A stretch of DNA of 64,000 nt, taken from Elysia chlorotica. Its lineage: Eukaryota > Mollusca > Gastropoda > Plakobranchidae. Every line of letters begins with the position of its first letter. Position 1 is the first letter of the stretch. This document shows, in pieces, positions 11,412 to 39,686 of the stretch. The stretch spans positions 665,285 to 729,284 of the forward strand of contig RQTK01000100.1 in assembly GCA_003991915.1 (NCBI GenBank), in the 5' to 3' direction. Under the pieces are notes generated by a model. The model was not told the origin of the DNA. It saw nothing but the letters and a program-made list of their open reading frames with translations, and searched no databases. The translations under genes were made by a program, and so were the position numbers.

Positions 11412-11870
11412 GATACAATCTTCGAAATCAAACACGTGCCTGTTGTATTTTTTTCTGCTAAATTTGATTCCCTTTGGGACCTTTCAGACCCAGGGTGCCG
11501 CCCACAAAAGATGTGCTATTTTATCGATGATTATCGCTGGGCACGAAACTTTGGCTGCTACTATCAAGCTCAGTCACTCTCCGCGGTGTTTATCGAAACT
11601 GATAAGGACACAGTAGGATATTTGACAGATGATGTAGAAGCTGATGTTAAATACTGTGTATATGAAGCCTACAACCAAAGGACAGATTACTTTGGTGTCC
11701 GGTTTCGCAATAGCTGTTTCTGTGGCCGTTATCCGGACACAAGTCACGGGCAGGTTCCTTGTCAGCACAGAGAGTGTCAAAATGACATGGGCGAAACCAT
11801 CTACATCAACCTTCATCGAAATCTGAAGATATTATATAGACTAATGATCTTCAATAGAGATTGGAAATAG
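11412..11870 (+). CDS. WSC-like domain coding exon (3'-terminal exon, gene incomplete or a relic)
   Basis: Open frame from a probable acceptor (tttgaag at 11405-11411) to TGA-type stop codon ending at 11870. The translated segment has regularly spaced cysteines: DPGCRPQKMCYF, NFGCYYQ, VKYCVYEAYNQ, then YFGVRFRNSCFCGRY and VPCQHRECQNDMGETIYI. The FG-C-CG spacing and preceding GCY resemble the WSC carbohydrate-binding fold, although the usual final CGG is replaced by CQND. No upstream exons were found within the repeat block before it, so it could be the last exon of a gene broken by the repeats, a single-exon gene using a start I cannot identify, or a pseudogene. Function is not assigned. Confidence 0.5.
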   Translation, partial: DTIFEIKHVPVVFFSAKFDSLWDLSDPGCRPQKMCYFIDDYRWARNFGCYYQAQSLSAVFIETDKDTVGYLTDDVEADVKYCVYEAYNQRTDYFGVRFRNSCFCGRYPDTSHGQVPCQHRECQNDMGETIYINLHRNLKILYRLMIFNRDWK

Positions 11871-11879
11871 AACTAGAGA

Positions 11880-13240
11880 ATTCACTGGTTCAGTTTTGTC
11901 ATTTTTTTAAAAGTTTGAATGTTTAAATTAACAAACATCTAGATCTGTTAATCTTATGGAGGCTTATTAAAGAAAAAGAAAAAAACAAGCCTCATATGAG
12001 CGTTGGCGCTGTAAATACTGCTCCAATTCACTTGAGACCTGCAAATAGATTCCAGCTCAATCCAAACCTCTTGATCTCTATTTTTTTATTTAATGTCTGC
12101 TTCATCTTTTCTATCAGACTAGAATATGATGAACCTAGGCCCGTCCACAAAATAGCATTGCTGCTAACTTGACGTTGAACGTTAGGCGTACCTGGTACTC
12201 AGTTCAAACACACAACCAAGCACTATATTTTTTTTCGGATCGGTGTCATAATAATGTGACCGGCTGAGACAGAAGTCCTGGCTTCGTACTGTCTCTATGT
12301 GTCATGTACCACGTATCATGCATGACACATGAGACGTTATACATGGCAATAGGGGTTTCAACTGGATTTCACGTCAACCATGTCACATATCATTCATCGT
12401 GAGTTTGCCTGCGTGTACATTAAGACCAAATACATGTAGCCTACCCCATTTAAATTTTACCGTCATGATGAAATAGAAGCTAGTTTATAAGAAATCTCTT
12501 GTGAAAATAACATAAAATAAATATCTAACTGCTGTACATGCTTTCGTGTGGAATTAATTGAAGAAAAAAAACAAATTAAAACAACAAAAGAAAATATAGA
12601 ATGAAGGTTCGCTGTGTATTTTATTAGTGGCTTATAGCATACAGACTTCAATCAAACTTGACATTCATACAGTACATAAATCACAAGGTTCATAATGACA
12701 TGTTACTTCTTAACATACACATTTATTATAAGCTGTTTCACTTATCAAAGCATTACAATGTACTACTTCTTTTTTGCTAATAGTCAATTTTGTTTGTTTG
12801 ACATAAATCAACACTGATTATATTAACATGAAATCTTTAATATTGAATTGTCAAATAAAATATGGAGTGCACGAATAGCGCAAGTAAATGGACATTAAAC
12901 TTCTAGGTCTTCTTTTCTGGGTAGTTTAGATAAATTTTTATGATTAAAAAAAAAAGAAAATTTGATATGATTGCAACGTAGAATTTGTAGACACAGTGGA
13001 CATCACTTTACTATGTATATTTTCTTTTGACTAAAATATAGAATGGAATCAATGAATTCCATACTTTAAAAATGATAAATAATTTCTTCACAATAGCCTT
13101 TTATAAGTCTATCCTGGTCCAATTTACTTAAAATGTGAATATTTACTAAGCATCTTACATGATTAAATTATTATGTGTTATTTCATTGCGACCTGACTTC
13201 TTTCAGTTGTGTGACTTATCGTATTTCATACAATAGAACT
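11880..13240. other. Intergenic stretch with SINE fragments and TPMT 3' flank
   Basis: No coding exon seen. Pieces of the dispersed SINE body occur at about 12120-12330 (for example aataatgtgaccggctgaga and agaagtcctggcttcgtact). A plus-strand TTTATT at 12722-12727 gives an AATAAA on the minus strand, a candidate poly(A) signal for TPMT about 0.5 kb after its stop codon. Confidence 0.5.
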
Positions 13241-22204
<8,964 letters not shown>

Positions 22205-22476
22205 CTAAGATTGAAAAGAAATAAGATTTTAATACCAGAAATAAAAGAACGATAATTATAAAATAAATCAACGAAATACGACGGAAATAGCGTCAGCCTG
22301 CGAGATAGTGTCATATGAGCAGGAAGTGCCTGCTGTAAATAATGAGCAGCTGATAAAGTCAAGACGCATAGACCTAGATTTATCTATCACGATTTATAAA
22401 TCTAGATTTACTCGAAATATATATAAAACATATTTTTGTAGATAAATTCTAGGGAGAACTTCACTGGACCATAGAA
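22205..22476. promoter_or_regulatory. Probable divergent promoter interval between TPMT and ATP6V0B
   Basis: TPMT reads leftward from at or above 22204 and ATP6V0B reads rightward from 22477, so their promoters must overlap or sit close together if the first exons are as placed. No clear TATA box is seen. A tctagattta / taaatctaga near-palindrome lies at about 22370-22410. This is inferred from gene layout only. Confidence 0.4.
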
Positions 22477-28733
<6,257 letters not shown>

Positions 28734-29643
28734 CCTCTGCATTGATAGAAATAATTTGACTGTGATTATAGTTATTTGGAGTATGTTATAAAGTCATTAT
28801 GTAGATCAACTGCATTTCTTAAAATCCAAACTTCCACTAAACTTTGAATAGATCAGTAATATGAAAGACGTTGAGTTAATGAAACAAAAGTTGAAGCAAC
28901 TTTAAGCATGGTTGTCAAATTGATTATATGTTTATTTTTCAGCCCCAAATTTGGTCCAAAATATCTTCATTAAAAATTTTTACCTTCTAGATTCAATAGA
29001 GTTTCTGATGATTTTTAAAGCCGAAACAACTCCTTTAGGGGAAGATAGGATTCCATAAGTTTTGAACATACTTTATGTTGTATATGTCTCATGTGACTGA
29101 TAGTTTGTAAACTAGATATGAGTTGCTTTCGGAGTTTTGCCATTGTTAAATATTTTTTATATGTATTTTTTCATGTAATGTATTTTATTTTCGGATTCAC
29201 TACTGCCACCACAATCTCCCATCATGTACATTGATGATCAGAATCATGATATTGGATTTTGACATGCTACTTTTATTCTAGCCATTGAGCTCTTCCATCT
29301 TTTTGGTTTTAGAAAATTACATTCAACATACTGTAATATATTTCTTAAAAAATTGCTTCATAGTATATCACTTGAAAATTTAGCTAAAACACCAAGTAAA
29401 GTACTGGCTTTGGTGCCTCATCTATACTCAGTGTGAGGTCAATCACTCAACTTAGTTTAGAAGCAAATTTTAATTTTGAATTGCATACATGCTGACCATT
29501 TATTCAGCTAAACATGAGCACTTAAGTAATATTCTGTGCAAATCAGCCTTTGAAGAACTATCAATTATGCTGTGCTTAATTTAGTTCTGAAAAACTTTGG
29601 GAGTTTATTTGATAGTGTTAGAGAGTGTATTTCCCTTGTATTA

Positions 29644-29649
29644 AATAAA
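29644..29649 (+). terminator. Candidate poly(A) signal of ATP6V0B
   Basis: First AATAAA found downstream of the stop codon, about 0.9 kb after it. A shorter variant signal could also be used. Confidence 0.45.
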
Positions 29650-30063
29650 CCTGGAATTAATACTTTCATTTAATTGTTATAGGTAATAAAAAACGATAGG
29701 AATTTTTACATTTTAGAAGGTTAAATGAAAGGTCCAGGATAGCCAGCTGAGTTTCGCTGCTAAATAGTACTCACATGAATTCTATATGAGATTGGGCTTA
29801 TATTTTTTTCACTAAACATTTTTTGGCTAGCCTGTGAAGTCATTAGGACCACATTTTATGTGGGATAAATCTTCAGACTACAGGTGCCCCAGATCACTTG
29901 TTTGGCATAACACTTGTAGCAATTTCACAGCAGTTTTTCCTTTGACCATCCTGCATCTAATTTAAAAAGTTTATGTTCTCAGTGTTTTGAGAACGCAGGA
30001 CCTTATGCAGTAAAAGCTGTCCTTCACATGATCCACAAACAGTAAATAAAATGTATCAAAATT

Positions 30064-30065
<2 letters not shown>

Positions 30066-30123
<58 letters not shown>
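30066..30123. repeat. (ATT)n microsatellite
   Basis: About 58 bp of pure ATT repeat. Confidence 0.95.
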
Positions 30124-31738
30124 GTAATCAGATAATACTACTTTGTCATGGTTTATTAATATTCTCACTCATAACAAAAACAAAACAAACATAAAGTGAA
30201 TTGATCTCTCCCATTTCCAAATTGTAAATGATGGAGAAAATTGTAAAAAAAAAAAAAAAGGAAATGTGATTTTGTATAGTTTTATGGTATGAATTGCGTT
30301 CAAATGTGTAGTTTCTGTTAAATTTAGGAATTGGATTGTGTTTTTCAAAACCATTCTAAAAGTATCAATTTGTTTGTTGGTTTTCTCAATTTTCTCACTT
30401 ATTAGGTGCAAATTGAATGGTGTGTGATTTAAAAAAAAAAAGAAGTTTTGTGTGCATGTATTTGGCTATTGTGGGTTTGATAAAATTAATTTATTCACAT
30501 TCCCCTATTTCCCTGTTTTTTGTGTTTTTTGTTTTGTTTTTTAAATTAATCAGTAAAACAAATATCTGTCACATTAATTGAAGGAAATAATATCGCAAAG
30601 TCAGAATAAGAGCTGTACATATCTATTCCTCTTATTGGATTTTTTCTATTTTCTTTGTGGGATCATTCATATAGCTAGCAGAACATGTCAATCTGTCTGT
30701 CACCAGTCAATGTTGATGAAGCTAGGGCATTGTTTTGACGGTGCACTGCATATTATGTAAAAAGTGTTAAAGCGTGATTCTTACCTGGCAATTTTTCCAG
30801 TTTCGTCTTGTTTTTAGTTCTTTTGCAGATTGTCTTATTATACCTCATTCCCTATTCTTCTGTAATGTTTTAAAAGCAACAACTACTGTAACCTAAAAAT
30901 ATTTGTAGAAGTCTTAATTTGTTAATGTGTCTAAATTTATTTGTATATGTATCGAACTTTCATTTAACCAGAAGAAAAAGAAAGTAAAGCTGTATACATT
31001 GTGTTGGATCCAGCTGCTGGTATGAATGTTAGAATCATTTGTGTTTATCAAATACAATTAGATTCTAGATCTTCGATGTTGTACAAAACATTAAACCATT
31101 GATCATTCCAGTGCCTGTTGTCTTTTGCTCATTTTTATGATCTTATACTGAACTCATGCATTATAGACATATCATCAGGCACTATTGCCTCACACTTTCT
31201 GTTAGCAGAGTGGAGTTGTTGTGTCTTTGGAGAGGGATTTATGCAGTATAAAATCTTGTTTAATACAATGGACAGAAAATCTTGATATAGCATTGGTAGC
31301 AGGAACATGAAAAACGGAGTCAGTTGGTCTCTTACGATTTGTCTCATTTTTCTCAACACACTTGCCAGTTGATTGAACCTAGTTTCATGTACTTTTAATA
31401 CAAGTTGAAGTGTTTTATTTTAATGAAAATATACATTTTTAGGAAATGTTATATAACGAGAGGCTCCTTTACTATTTTACCTTCCCTCGAAAACTTCGAG
31501 TTCGGACCTAAAGAGGGATTAGGTATTGTTTTCTTTTACTGGACTACATGTACTACTTTCCTCTTATTATTGCAATCCATGAAATATTTAATTTTAATGT
31601 TTGAGAGTTATATTAGTACATGAATATTAATACTGAAACCAAAGACTGCAAGGTGCGTCAGTCTTTGTAAATGTTGACCTCTCTTTCATATACTTGTGTA
31701 ATAATGAAAACGTAAGTAATCATAATGACAATAATATT

Positions 31739-31740
31739 AA

Positions 31741-31801
<61 letters not shown>
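31739..31801. repeat. (AAT)n microsatellite
   Basis: About 63 bp of nearly pure AAT repeat. Confidence 0.95.
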
Positions 31802-33570
31802 GTAATAATATTGATATTTGATTATGATCACAATAAAAGTAAAAATAGTCTTAATAAAAGACCCACTGTGACTTGTTAGCTTTTGTTTTGAAAATATTAA
31901 TTTAGGATTTATTCTATAACTACATTCAAATTGCATTACATCAAAACATTCACGGAACAATATTAGAACAAATTATACTGACTTAATTTTTTGTTCGAAT
32001 CCTGGACATCAGATCGGGATGCCTTAGCAATCTCTTTAAAATTAACGCGTTTGGCGAGCAACCCTCATTGATCACGGTTCTGGGCTAGTGGGCGAAATTG
32101 GTGTAAATCACCCGTTTATAAATTTTGAATTTATTTTGGATCACTAGGGCCTAGCTCAGTGATAGGTCTCACTTAAACGAATTTGTGGGCCGATGGAAAT
32201 GAACCCGCATGGTCTTGTTGGCCTTATTTATGCGCAAAACGGGCCGACAATTCGCTAAAGGCTTCATGTAATATCATTTGATAAGGTGATTCTTTGCATG
32301 ATTTCTATATTGTTCTTTTGGGAATTATAGTTAGATAATGGATGTTTAGGACTTACATTTTTTTTTCTCAGATGGGATGATTCTAGTTTGTCAAGTTCAA
32401 TTTATCACCCATGTTACCTATTGAATATGACGATAGACTTAACCTGTGGCTTTTTAAGTTAACAGCGTGTATACCACAAGAAAGTTCACGAGAGTGATGA
32501 AAAGGGCATCGGAAACGGACAGTATAATTATTCTCAACAGCAATCAGATATCTTACAAACCAGTTATCAAAAATGACTAACACATTGATCACGTTTGAGT
32601 AAAGCCCAACCTATTTTGATGCAGACCATACGCTGCTGCATATATATATTGGAAAAGAGAATAATAAATTATTATTGATTGACTGAGCGGTTCTTACAGG
32701 TGTAAAAAAAACGTCATTTTAAAAGATTTCCTCATCAGATCGATGAATAACATTTTTAAACATTACCAAAAAAAAAGACAATGGAAACATTATTTCTTGA
32801 CATTTGATGATGGTTATATGACCACAAATGCCCCATCATTTTGTATCTTCCTAGCACTATATAGCAGTTTGAAAGAAAATTTAGTGGCACTTTTTTATAT
32901 CTATATTGATCGAGGGACATAGCTATATTTGATTACGACTAGGTCTACTTAAAACGTTTAACTAATATAGGGACATTATCAAATATTCAAATAACTATAT
33001 GAACAATCTATAAGCATAAATGTTAAATAGTGGGTATTCTTAATGGGTCCTCTTAATGTCTCAACCAATGCAAAGACCTTTTCTTTTACCTTCCTCCGTT
33101 TTTTTCTGGGGTTTTTTCTAGCCTTTGTTTTTATGCAATGGTCTAGAAAGAGTGTGACATTATAACTATTATTATTCAAAATATATCTGTGTTAAAAAAG
33201 TGAATAAAAAAAAAACATTTTTCCACCGTTTGGTACTTTCTTTGATTTAGTAAGTCGTGTCTTTCGCAAATAATTCTATTCGTCATCTCAGGTCAAAACC
33301 TAGATGAAATGTATTGAACGAATCATACAACTGACACATTTATTTATTTTGAATCTCTTTATGAGAGTGTTTTTCTTTTTTCTTTTGTCTTTTTATGTTT
33401 CTTTACGAGTTTATTATTCTTTTTACAAGAATCAATGATTCCCGTAATCATTGACTCCGCCTTGCTTTGACTTTAAGAAATCACGTTTTTGTTAACTTTT
33501 TTTCATGGTTGCATACCTCTAAATTCCGAACAAATAGAACAGAAAAGAAAGTGGTTTTATTTTTCATGCT

Positions 33571-33576
33571 TTTATT
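33571..33576 (-). terminator. Candidate poly(A) signal of the lipid transfer protein gene
   Basis: Plus-strand TTTATT gives AATAAA on the minus strand, about 170 nt after the stop codon. A second copy at 33556-33561 overlaps the likely cleavage zone. Confidence 0.6.
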
Positions 33577-33743
33577 TGCTAATAATTGAAAAAAAATAAA
33601 CATAAAAAAATCAATAAATAAGAAAAAAAATTTTAAATCACATAAAATAATAATATACACATTTATAATCTAATTGAAAAAACAACATTTCACAGATTAA
33701 CCAAAGCCTTCATCGATGGGGTACAGTCGGGTATCAGTTTGTG

Positions 33744-36700
33744 TTACATCTTGCGGCTGGTCCTGTCTCTTCTCATGCCCTTGTACTGTCTGGATGGTCG
33801 ATACTGTTCAAGCTGACTCCTCAATTCCTCCTCTTCTGACCACATCTGAGGTGCATACTGGAAATAACGTACAAAAATCCTTTTAAAACTCACTTCGTAT
33901 TCTGATAGATGTGTGTACGTTATAATCACAACATGTATGACCATTATAGTTAAGGGTTTTCAGCTTATTGGAACTTGTGTGTTATTCTCATTTGATATAG
34001 TCGAAGTCACATAATGTTTATGAACTGTATATTGAGATCTTCTTTAGATAATTTTAAAATTCCTAACTTGACCCCAATCGTAATAGATGAGTAAAACATT
34101 TGCTTTTAATTGTTCCTCTTTTTCAAAATATATCCGTCGACAGATTTTAAATATTATTTTAAAATAACTTGGTACGTGGGACATTGTTTCAGAGGTACCA
34201 AGTGTTACAACCCAAACTTAAAAAAAACGAGATTTGAACCTCTGCCTCTCACCTGGTACACAAATTCCCAGGCGCCTTGATCAGGCAGGTAACGCGTGTA
34301 ATTTGCAACTAGAGGACTGAGGTCTGGCATCTCGTCAAGGCGGGCCACATCTACAGGCAGTCTGAAGTCGGCCTGGATCTCCCCATGCTCGGGGTCCCAC
34401 ACTGTGATTGGGTAGTAGAGACGCTGGATCTCCTGCGCATACTGAGACAGCTCGTCCCACACGATCTCTTCGATGAGTCTCAGGATGTTTTCGCTGTGCT
34501 CGTAAATGTTTTTCTCCAACTGCCAGTAGGTATACGCCCACACTCCCTGAAACCAACATGCGCAAACACATTATTGTTAAATTTTCATAAATTAAATAAA
34601 ATAACGTTTTCATTCCTAACTAAGAAGAGCATCATACACAGCTGGCAATCACCAAACTTGTGTTAGTATTGTTTTATTACAAAACATTAATTATGTTGAT
34701 GCACCTCAATTATGTTCATGAAAGAAAACTTGTATTTCATATAATTTTCATCCCCATCATCACTTTCTCATGTGAGCTACATAATTGCCTCTTAAAATCT
34801 CACATATGAAGTACAGACCTGTTGGTAGACTTCATTCACTCCGTGCTTGACATAATGGAGTCCGGGGGCCTCGAGAACGTAATCAACTCCAGAGCCGACT
34901 TGACCAGCTGCGTTGTAGATGGCGCTGGTATATTCTTCTGGCACCTTCCATGATGGCATGTAGGGACTCACGTCAAGCTTGGCCAGGTTGTCGGAGATGT
35001 ATGTCATGTAGGTGTTGTTGTACAGGTCTCCTGGAAAAGGCAACCACCAACAATGGAATCTTATTAGGTATTGCTACCACCCTTAAGGTTTGATTCATAT
35101 TTATATACATAATCCACTTTTGCAAATTATAATGACAGCAGGTGTCTGCTACGGCCTAATAATACTAATCATTTCGTGTATATCATGTACATCAGAAAAA
35201 TACCTTTTAACCTTTCATTTTCTGTTGCTCTACTCTCTGTTTGGTAAACATTTATTTTATCAGTTATTTATTTAATCATTGTTCAATATCACTGCTTTGA
35301 TTTAAGGCTACACGATTTTGTCTATCCAGAAGATTGTTTACTATTTTTTTTACCAATATGCAAATTCCTTTAAGAAATTTGGTTTAGCGAGAAATTTGTT
35401 AGATTGAGTCAGGTTTATATATATGTTTTGATTCCCTTTGCAGTAGACAATTCTGTACTGAGACGTTTTCCTACCTAAAAATGGTTACGATCGCAATCCT
35501 AAATTGAAACCCCTCAAGGCCCTTTTGTGCCTGCACTGATGGTATAGACCTGAAGCACTGGCAGCTGTACCTACCTTGGGTTTTCTGTTGGGCCTGGAGC
35601 ATCCTCTCGCGGTAGCTGGCCAGGGCGGCGTCTGTCCTGGCTAGCAGAGACTCGAGCACAGACAGAGCTTTCTCCACCTGTCCGCTCACTGCTGAGATCC
35701 CGTTGCTGATCATCTGCTCATATCGCTCTGTGATGGGATACTCAAGCATTTCGTCCAGGGCTTTGTTCAGGGACTTGATTATTTTTTTGGTTTCTTGATT
35801 ATATTCCTTCTTTAATCCATCAAGCATCTCCCTATAACAAATTGCAACAAATAATATATATCATGTAGATGATGCAAAGGGATATTTGGATGAAATCTAT
35901 GGTATTACTTATAAATTGACAAAATGTTTTTCCTATAATAAGCAGGTCACTTACGCAAGGCTTGAAAATATTATATTCTTTCTTTGCGGGTAAATTAAAA
36001 TACATGGTGTGCAAACAATGTATTAATTCCATGGAAGTATTTCTTGGAAAACAGCCAACCAATCAAACTATATCTCAACACTATAAATGGTAGCAAACAC
36101 TGATGTCGATCTCTCTCCCTCGGCAATTATTTACCCACAAAACACAAACATAATAGAGACTGTTTAACACTCACTTCATTTGATCGTATCTTTCTTTTAG
36201 TGCTGGTCCCATTTCCTGGAGGTAGAAATCATTGTTTTTGTACGCTTTCTCCATTGCTTTGGAGAAATCACCTATCTCTTGTGTTATGTACTTGAAGTCT
36301 TTCTCAAGCTCGTCAACCAAAGGACGAACATCTTCGTTGAAAGTCGTTGTAATATCTCTGTACTTGCCAGTGATCTAAGAAGGAGAGGGCAGGTGTTAAA
36401 ATAAATACACCTGTTTTCAAATGTCGATGATAAAAATGTTCAGCTCCAAAAATCTACAACATTTTGCAATCAAACTGATAGACAAATATAGAATTTGAAA
36501 AAAAGTATCAATACTGATATTCTACCTTTGCAACTAAATGTGTTTCAATGCAAAGCGTTACCAGATATGCAATCTTACCTCCTCCGACAATGCTGCTCTG
36601 ACTTCCCTAAGTGTCTGGTACTCCTGTATGCCATCGGCAAGAAGACGTGTCCGGATGGCTTGGATCGCGTTCTGGATCATGTTGGGGTCCCAGTGGAGCC

Positions 36701-39620
36701 GAGTGTGCATCAGCCGGCTGGTGTTAAGTCTCACGGCCAGTAAAGCCTCTGTTGTATCTGGGTTGTAGAGGCTGGTGCGGCTTATCTCCCCACGGAATTC
36801 TTTAAGGCTGGGGTATCCGACAGTAAACTTGAGACCCTCTGATACAGTGAAATAAAAGGTAAAAAGGTAATGCTTTGTTCAATGCCCGTATCTTAAAATC
36901 AAGATCGAAAATAGTTACCAGCCCGGCTTTAAGAATTCGATGTTGTATAAAAACGACCATAAGATCATTTTACCATGTTTAGTAACAATTTTGGAAAAGT
37001 CGGCATTTTTTAAAATAAAAGCCATCTCTAAGAGTATGTAGATTACAGTCCGTTACAATATAAAAGTTTAGGTCCCCAAGGGATAGAACTGTTGTTCTTC
37101 TTTCTTTAATGACATATTTAGTTCTCAACTTTGTGATATCGTGAAGTCCTATATTTTCTTAATGACAAAACTCACCAGAGCCTTCAACCATGTTCAGCTC
37201 AATCGATTTCTGATCCTTGTCCATAACGAAGTCCGAGCGAAACGTCTCGACCTCATCCTTTCTGGTGAGCATGCGTATTTGGTATGGGCTTTTGCTGATC
37301 TCTTCAGCGATGTATTCCATCTTGCTCAGGGGATTTGTGATCTAAAGTGATAAAAATTATGTTTAAGGTGATTTATTAATATCGAGAATCATCTTTGGCA
37401 ATAATATTATATCACTCAATGATTCTTTAAATCACACTTCTATAAAACAAAACAGAAAACTGTCATAACAGCTTTATTCCAACACCCGGTCTTGCATTAT
37501 AAAACTCACCTGTACACTTAGTTGCCTCTTGAGCTTGTTGATCTCAGCCAAAAGTCCCAGATTTTTGTTCTGCCTGCGGGCTGTCAGGTAGTCTGTGCTA
37601 AGGCCTAACGTTGTCTTCTCGTCCGAGCATCCCAAGTGGGAGGTCATCTGAATGTCCACGTTGGTGTACGGGTGGCTCACGCCCACTGCCAGGCTGTAGT
37701 TGTAGTGGCTGTAGTAGTCAGAGATGTCTTCCAGCTTAGAGGTCAAGGTCAGAGTTTTCCGGGAATCCTTAGAGTACGAGATATCTGTCTTAGCGTCCAG
37801 AAGGATGCGACCGTTTTGAGACATCAGTTCACCATCGATGTGGATTTCCTTTGGAAAGAAAAAAGGAAGATCTGAATTGTCCCATCTTTTTACTTGAAAT
37901 GACATCTTACTTCTTTTATGTTTTGCTCCAATCATAAACATTTTATATTAGAGACTGCAATATCATAGGCATGCATAATCGTTATGTAGTTGTTGTTTTT
38001 TTGTAATCTGAACTGATGATTTTGAAGTGTTGAATTACATTTTAAAAGGTAGAGTTTTTTTTACCGCATTGAGAGAAAATGTATTACCTTTCTGATGTCT
38101 GGCATGCTGAGAGTGACGTCACCTTTGACCTTGTCACCACGAGTGATGGTTCCTTTCAGTGCAACTTGTTTGTCTGCATTTTTATTGTCCCAGCTGAAGG
38201 TAATATCCCCACTACGCTTCACTTTGTCGTCGCTAATGGTGGAGCAAAATTAGGTCATTTTCATTAGTTGATTATATTTTGAAGGATGACAAATAGACTT
38301 AACTACATTGTACATGCCTTATTATTTTATAATGTTATTGCACATTTCAAATAACTGAATGTTTAGCTTTATGATATTAGTTTTTATCACACGATGTTTT
38401 GCTATTTACTGATAGAAGTTTAAAAACAACTAATCACATCCATCCAACATAATGCTTTATCTTACCTGCATGAGCCAGACAATCCGAGTGTTCTGGTTGG
38501 AAGACCGAGATTTATAAAAGCTTCCTTGATTTTCTTGGAATTCCTGCTGCTGTCTTTGATTTCCATATCGTAAAAGACACGGCTGTTTGAGTCAGAGTCC
38601 CAGAAAATTTTGCCAAAGCTAGTAGTGATCGGATCTGAGCTGCTCAGCTTGTGCTCAACGCCCATCTTGCGAGATGCGTACTCGAGGTCGATATTGACAT
38701 TGTGTTCTGTCTTGTAGCTGTCAGACTGGTCGTTGACAGAAGCTGTGACGCGCACGTTGCTGTCAGTCTCATCTCTGGAAGAAAAAAAATCACATGGGAA
38801 TAAGGTGCTCTCTACTTTTAAAAACAATTCGAAGTATAATTATGTGAGGTATAAAAAATTGGTTATCTTTGGCTAGCAAGCCGGGCTAGTTCCAATTAGA
38901 ACTTTTGTCTTAGCTAAGGTGTATTTTAATAATTTTATAGGCCATTTTATGTGGATAAATTAAAGATTTAGAATAGTTCTTTAGTCTACATAGGTACTGT
39001 TTTTAACTATGCATACAGCCAATGCTGTTTTATACGATATTTTACCTTTAACTTCTACAGGGTACGATTGATTTGAGTTAAAATAAATGTCTCTCACCTG
39101 TTCCAGTTGGCCATCACTTCAGCTTCAGAGAGGCCTGCGTTGCTGCTGCCTGACACTGTGTACTGCATTGCACGTGGCTTTCTGAAGGTCACAGATGCTT
39201 GGTGTTTATCCTTGGAGGTGTACTGTGTGTCAACATCCAACAACTTTTCACCATTCAGCTCCAGGGATAGGCTGTGGTCAGATTCTGCTGCCTTTTCCAC
39301 TCGTTCGGCCTCAATAGCCAATTTGCTAACGGCTTTAAAAGGTGTGGACAGACTCCATTCGCCATTGAGTTTATTCTGGTACCAACCCTTTTGCCGGTTG
39401 ATCATTCCGTCCATTTCAATCTGTTGATAGCCCAGGAAGAAATTAAGATAATATAAGATAGGAATAGATATTACTATGTTTGCCAACGTGGGAACTTTGG
39501 TTTGGTTATAGAATGGAATATGCAAAGAGTAATCACATGTTAAAAACATCACACGCCTTCGCACACAGTTACCCCCCCCACACACACACACACACACAAA
39601 CACACACATACACACACGAA

Positions 39621-39686
<66 letters not shown>

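Larger units (their letters stand above)
29650..33550. other. Tail-to-tail intergenic region
   Basis: No coding exon recognised between ATP6V0B and the lipid transfer protein gene. It holds (ATT)n at 30066-30123, (AAT)n at 31739-31801, A- and T-rich runs, and at about 31990-32060 a ttcgaatcctgg-type stretch that may be a worn SINE. Confidence 0.6.

Noticed and set aside
32695..32760. Second hammerhead-like motif (CTGATGAGG on the minus strand)
   Set aside because: No GAAAC follows at a suitable distance.
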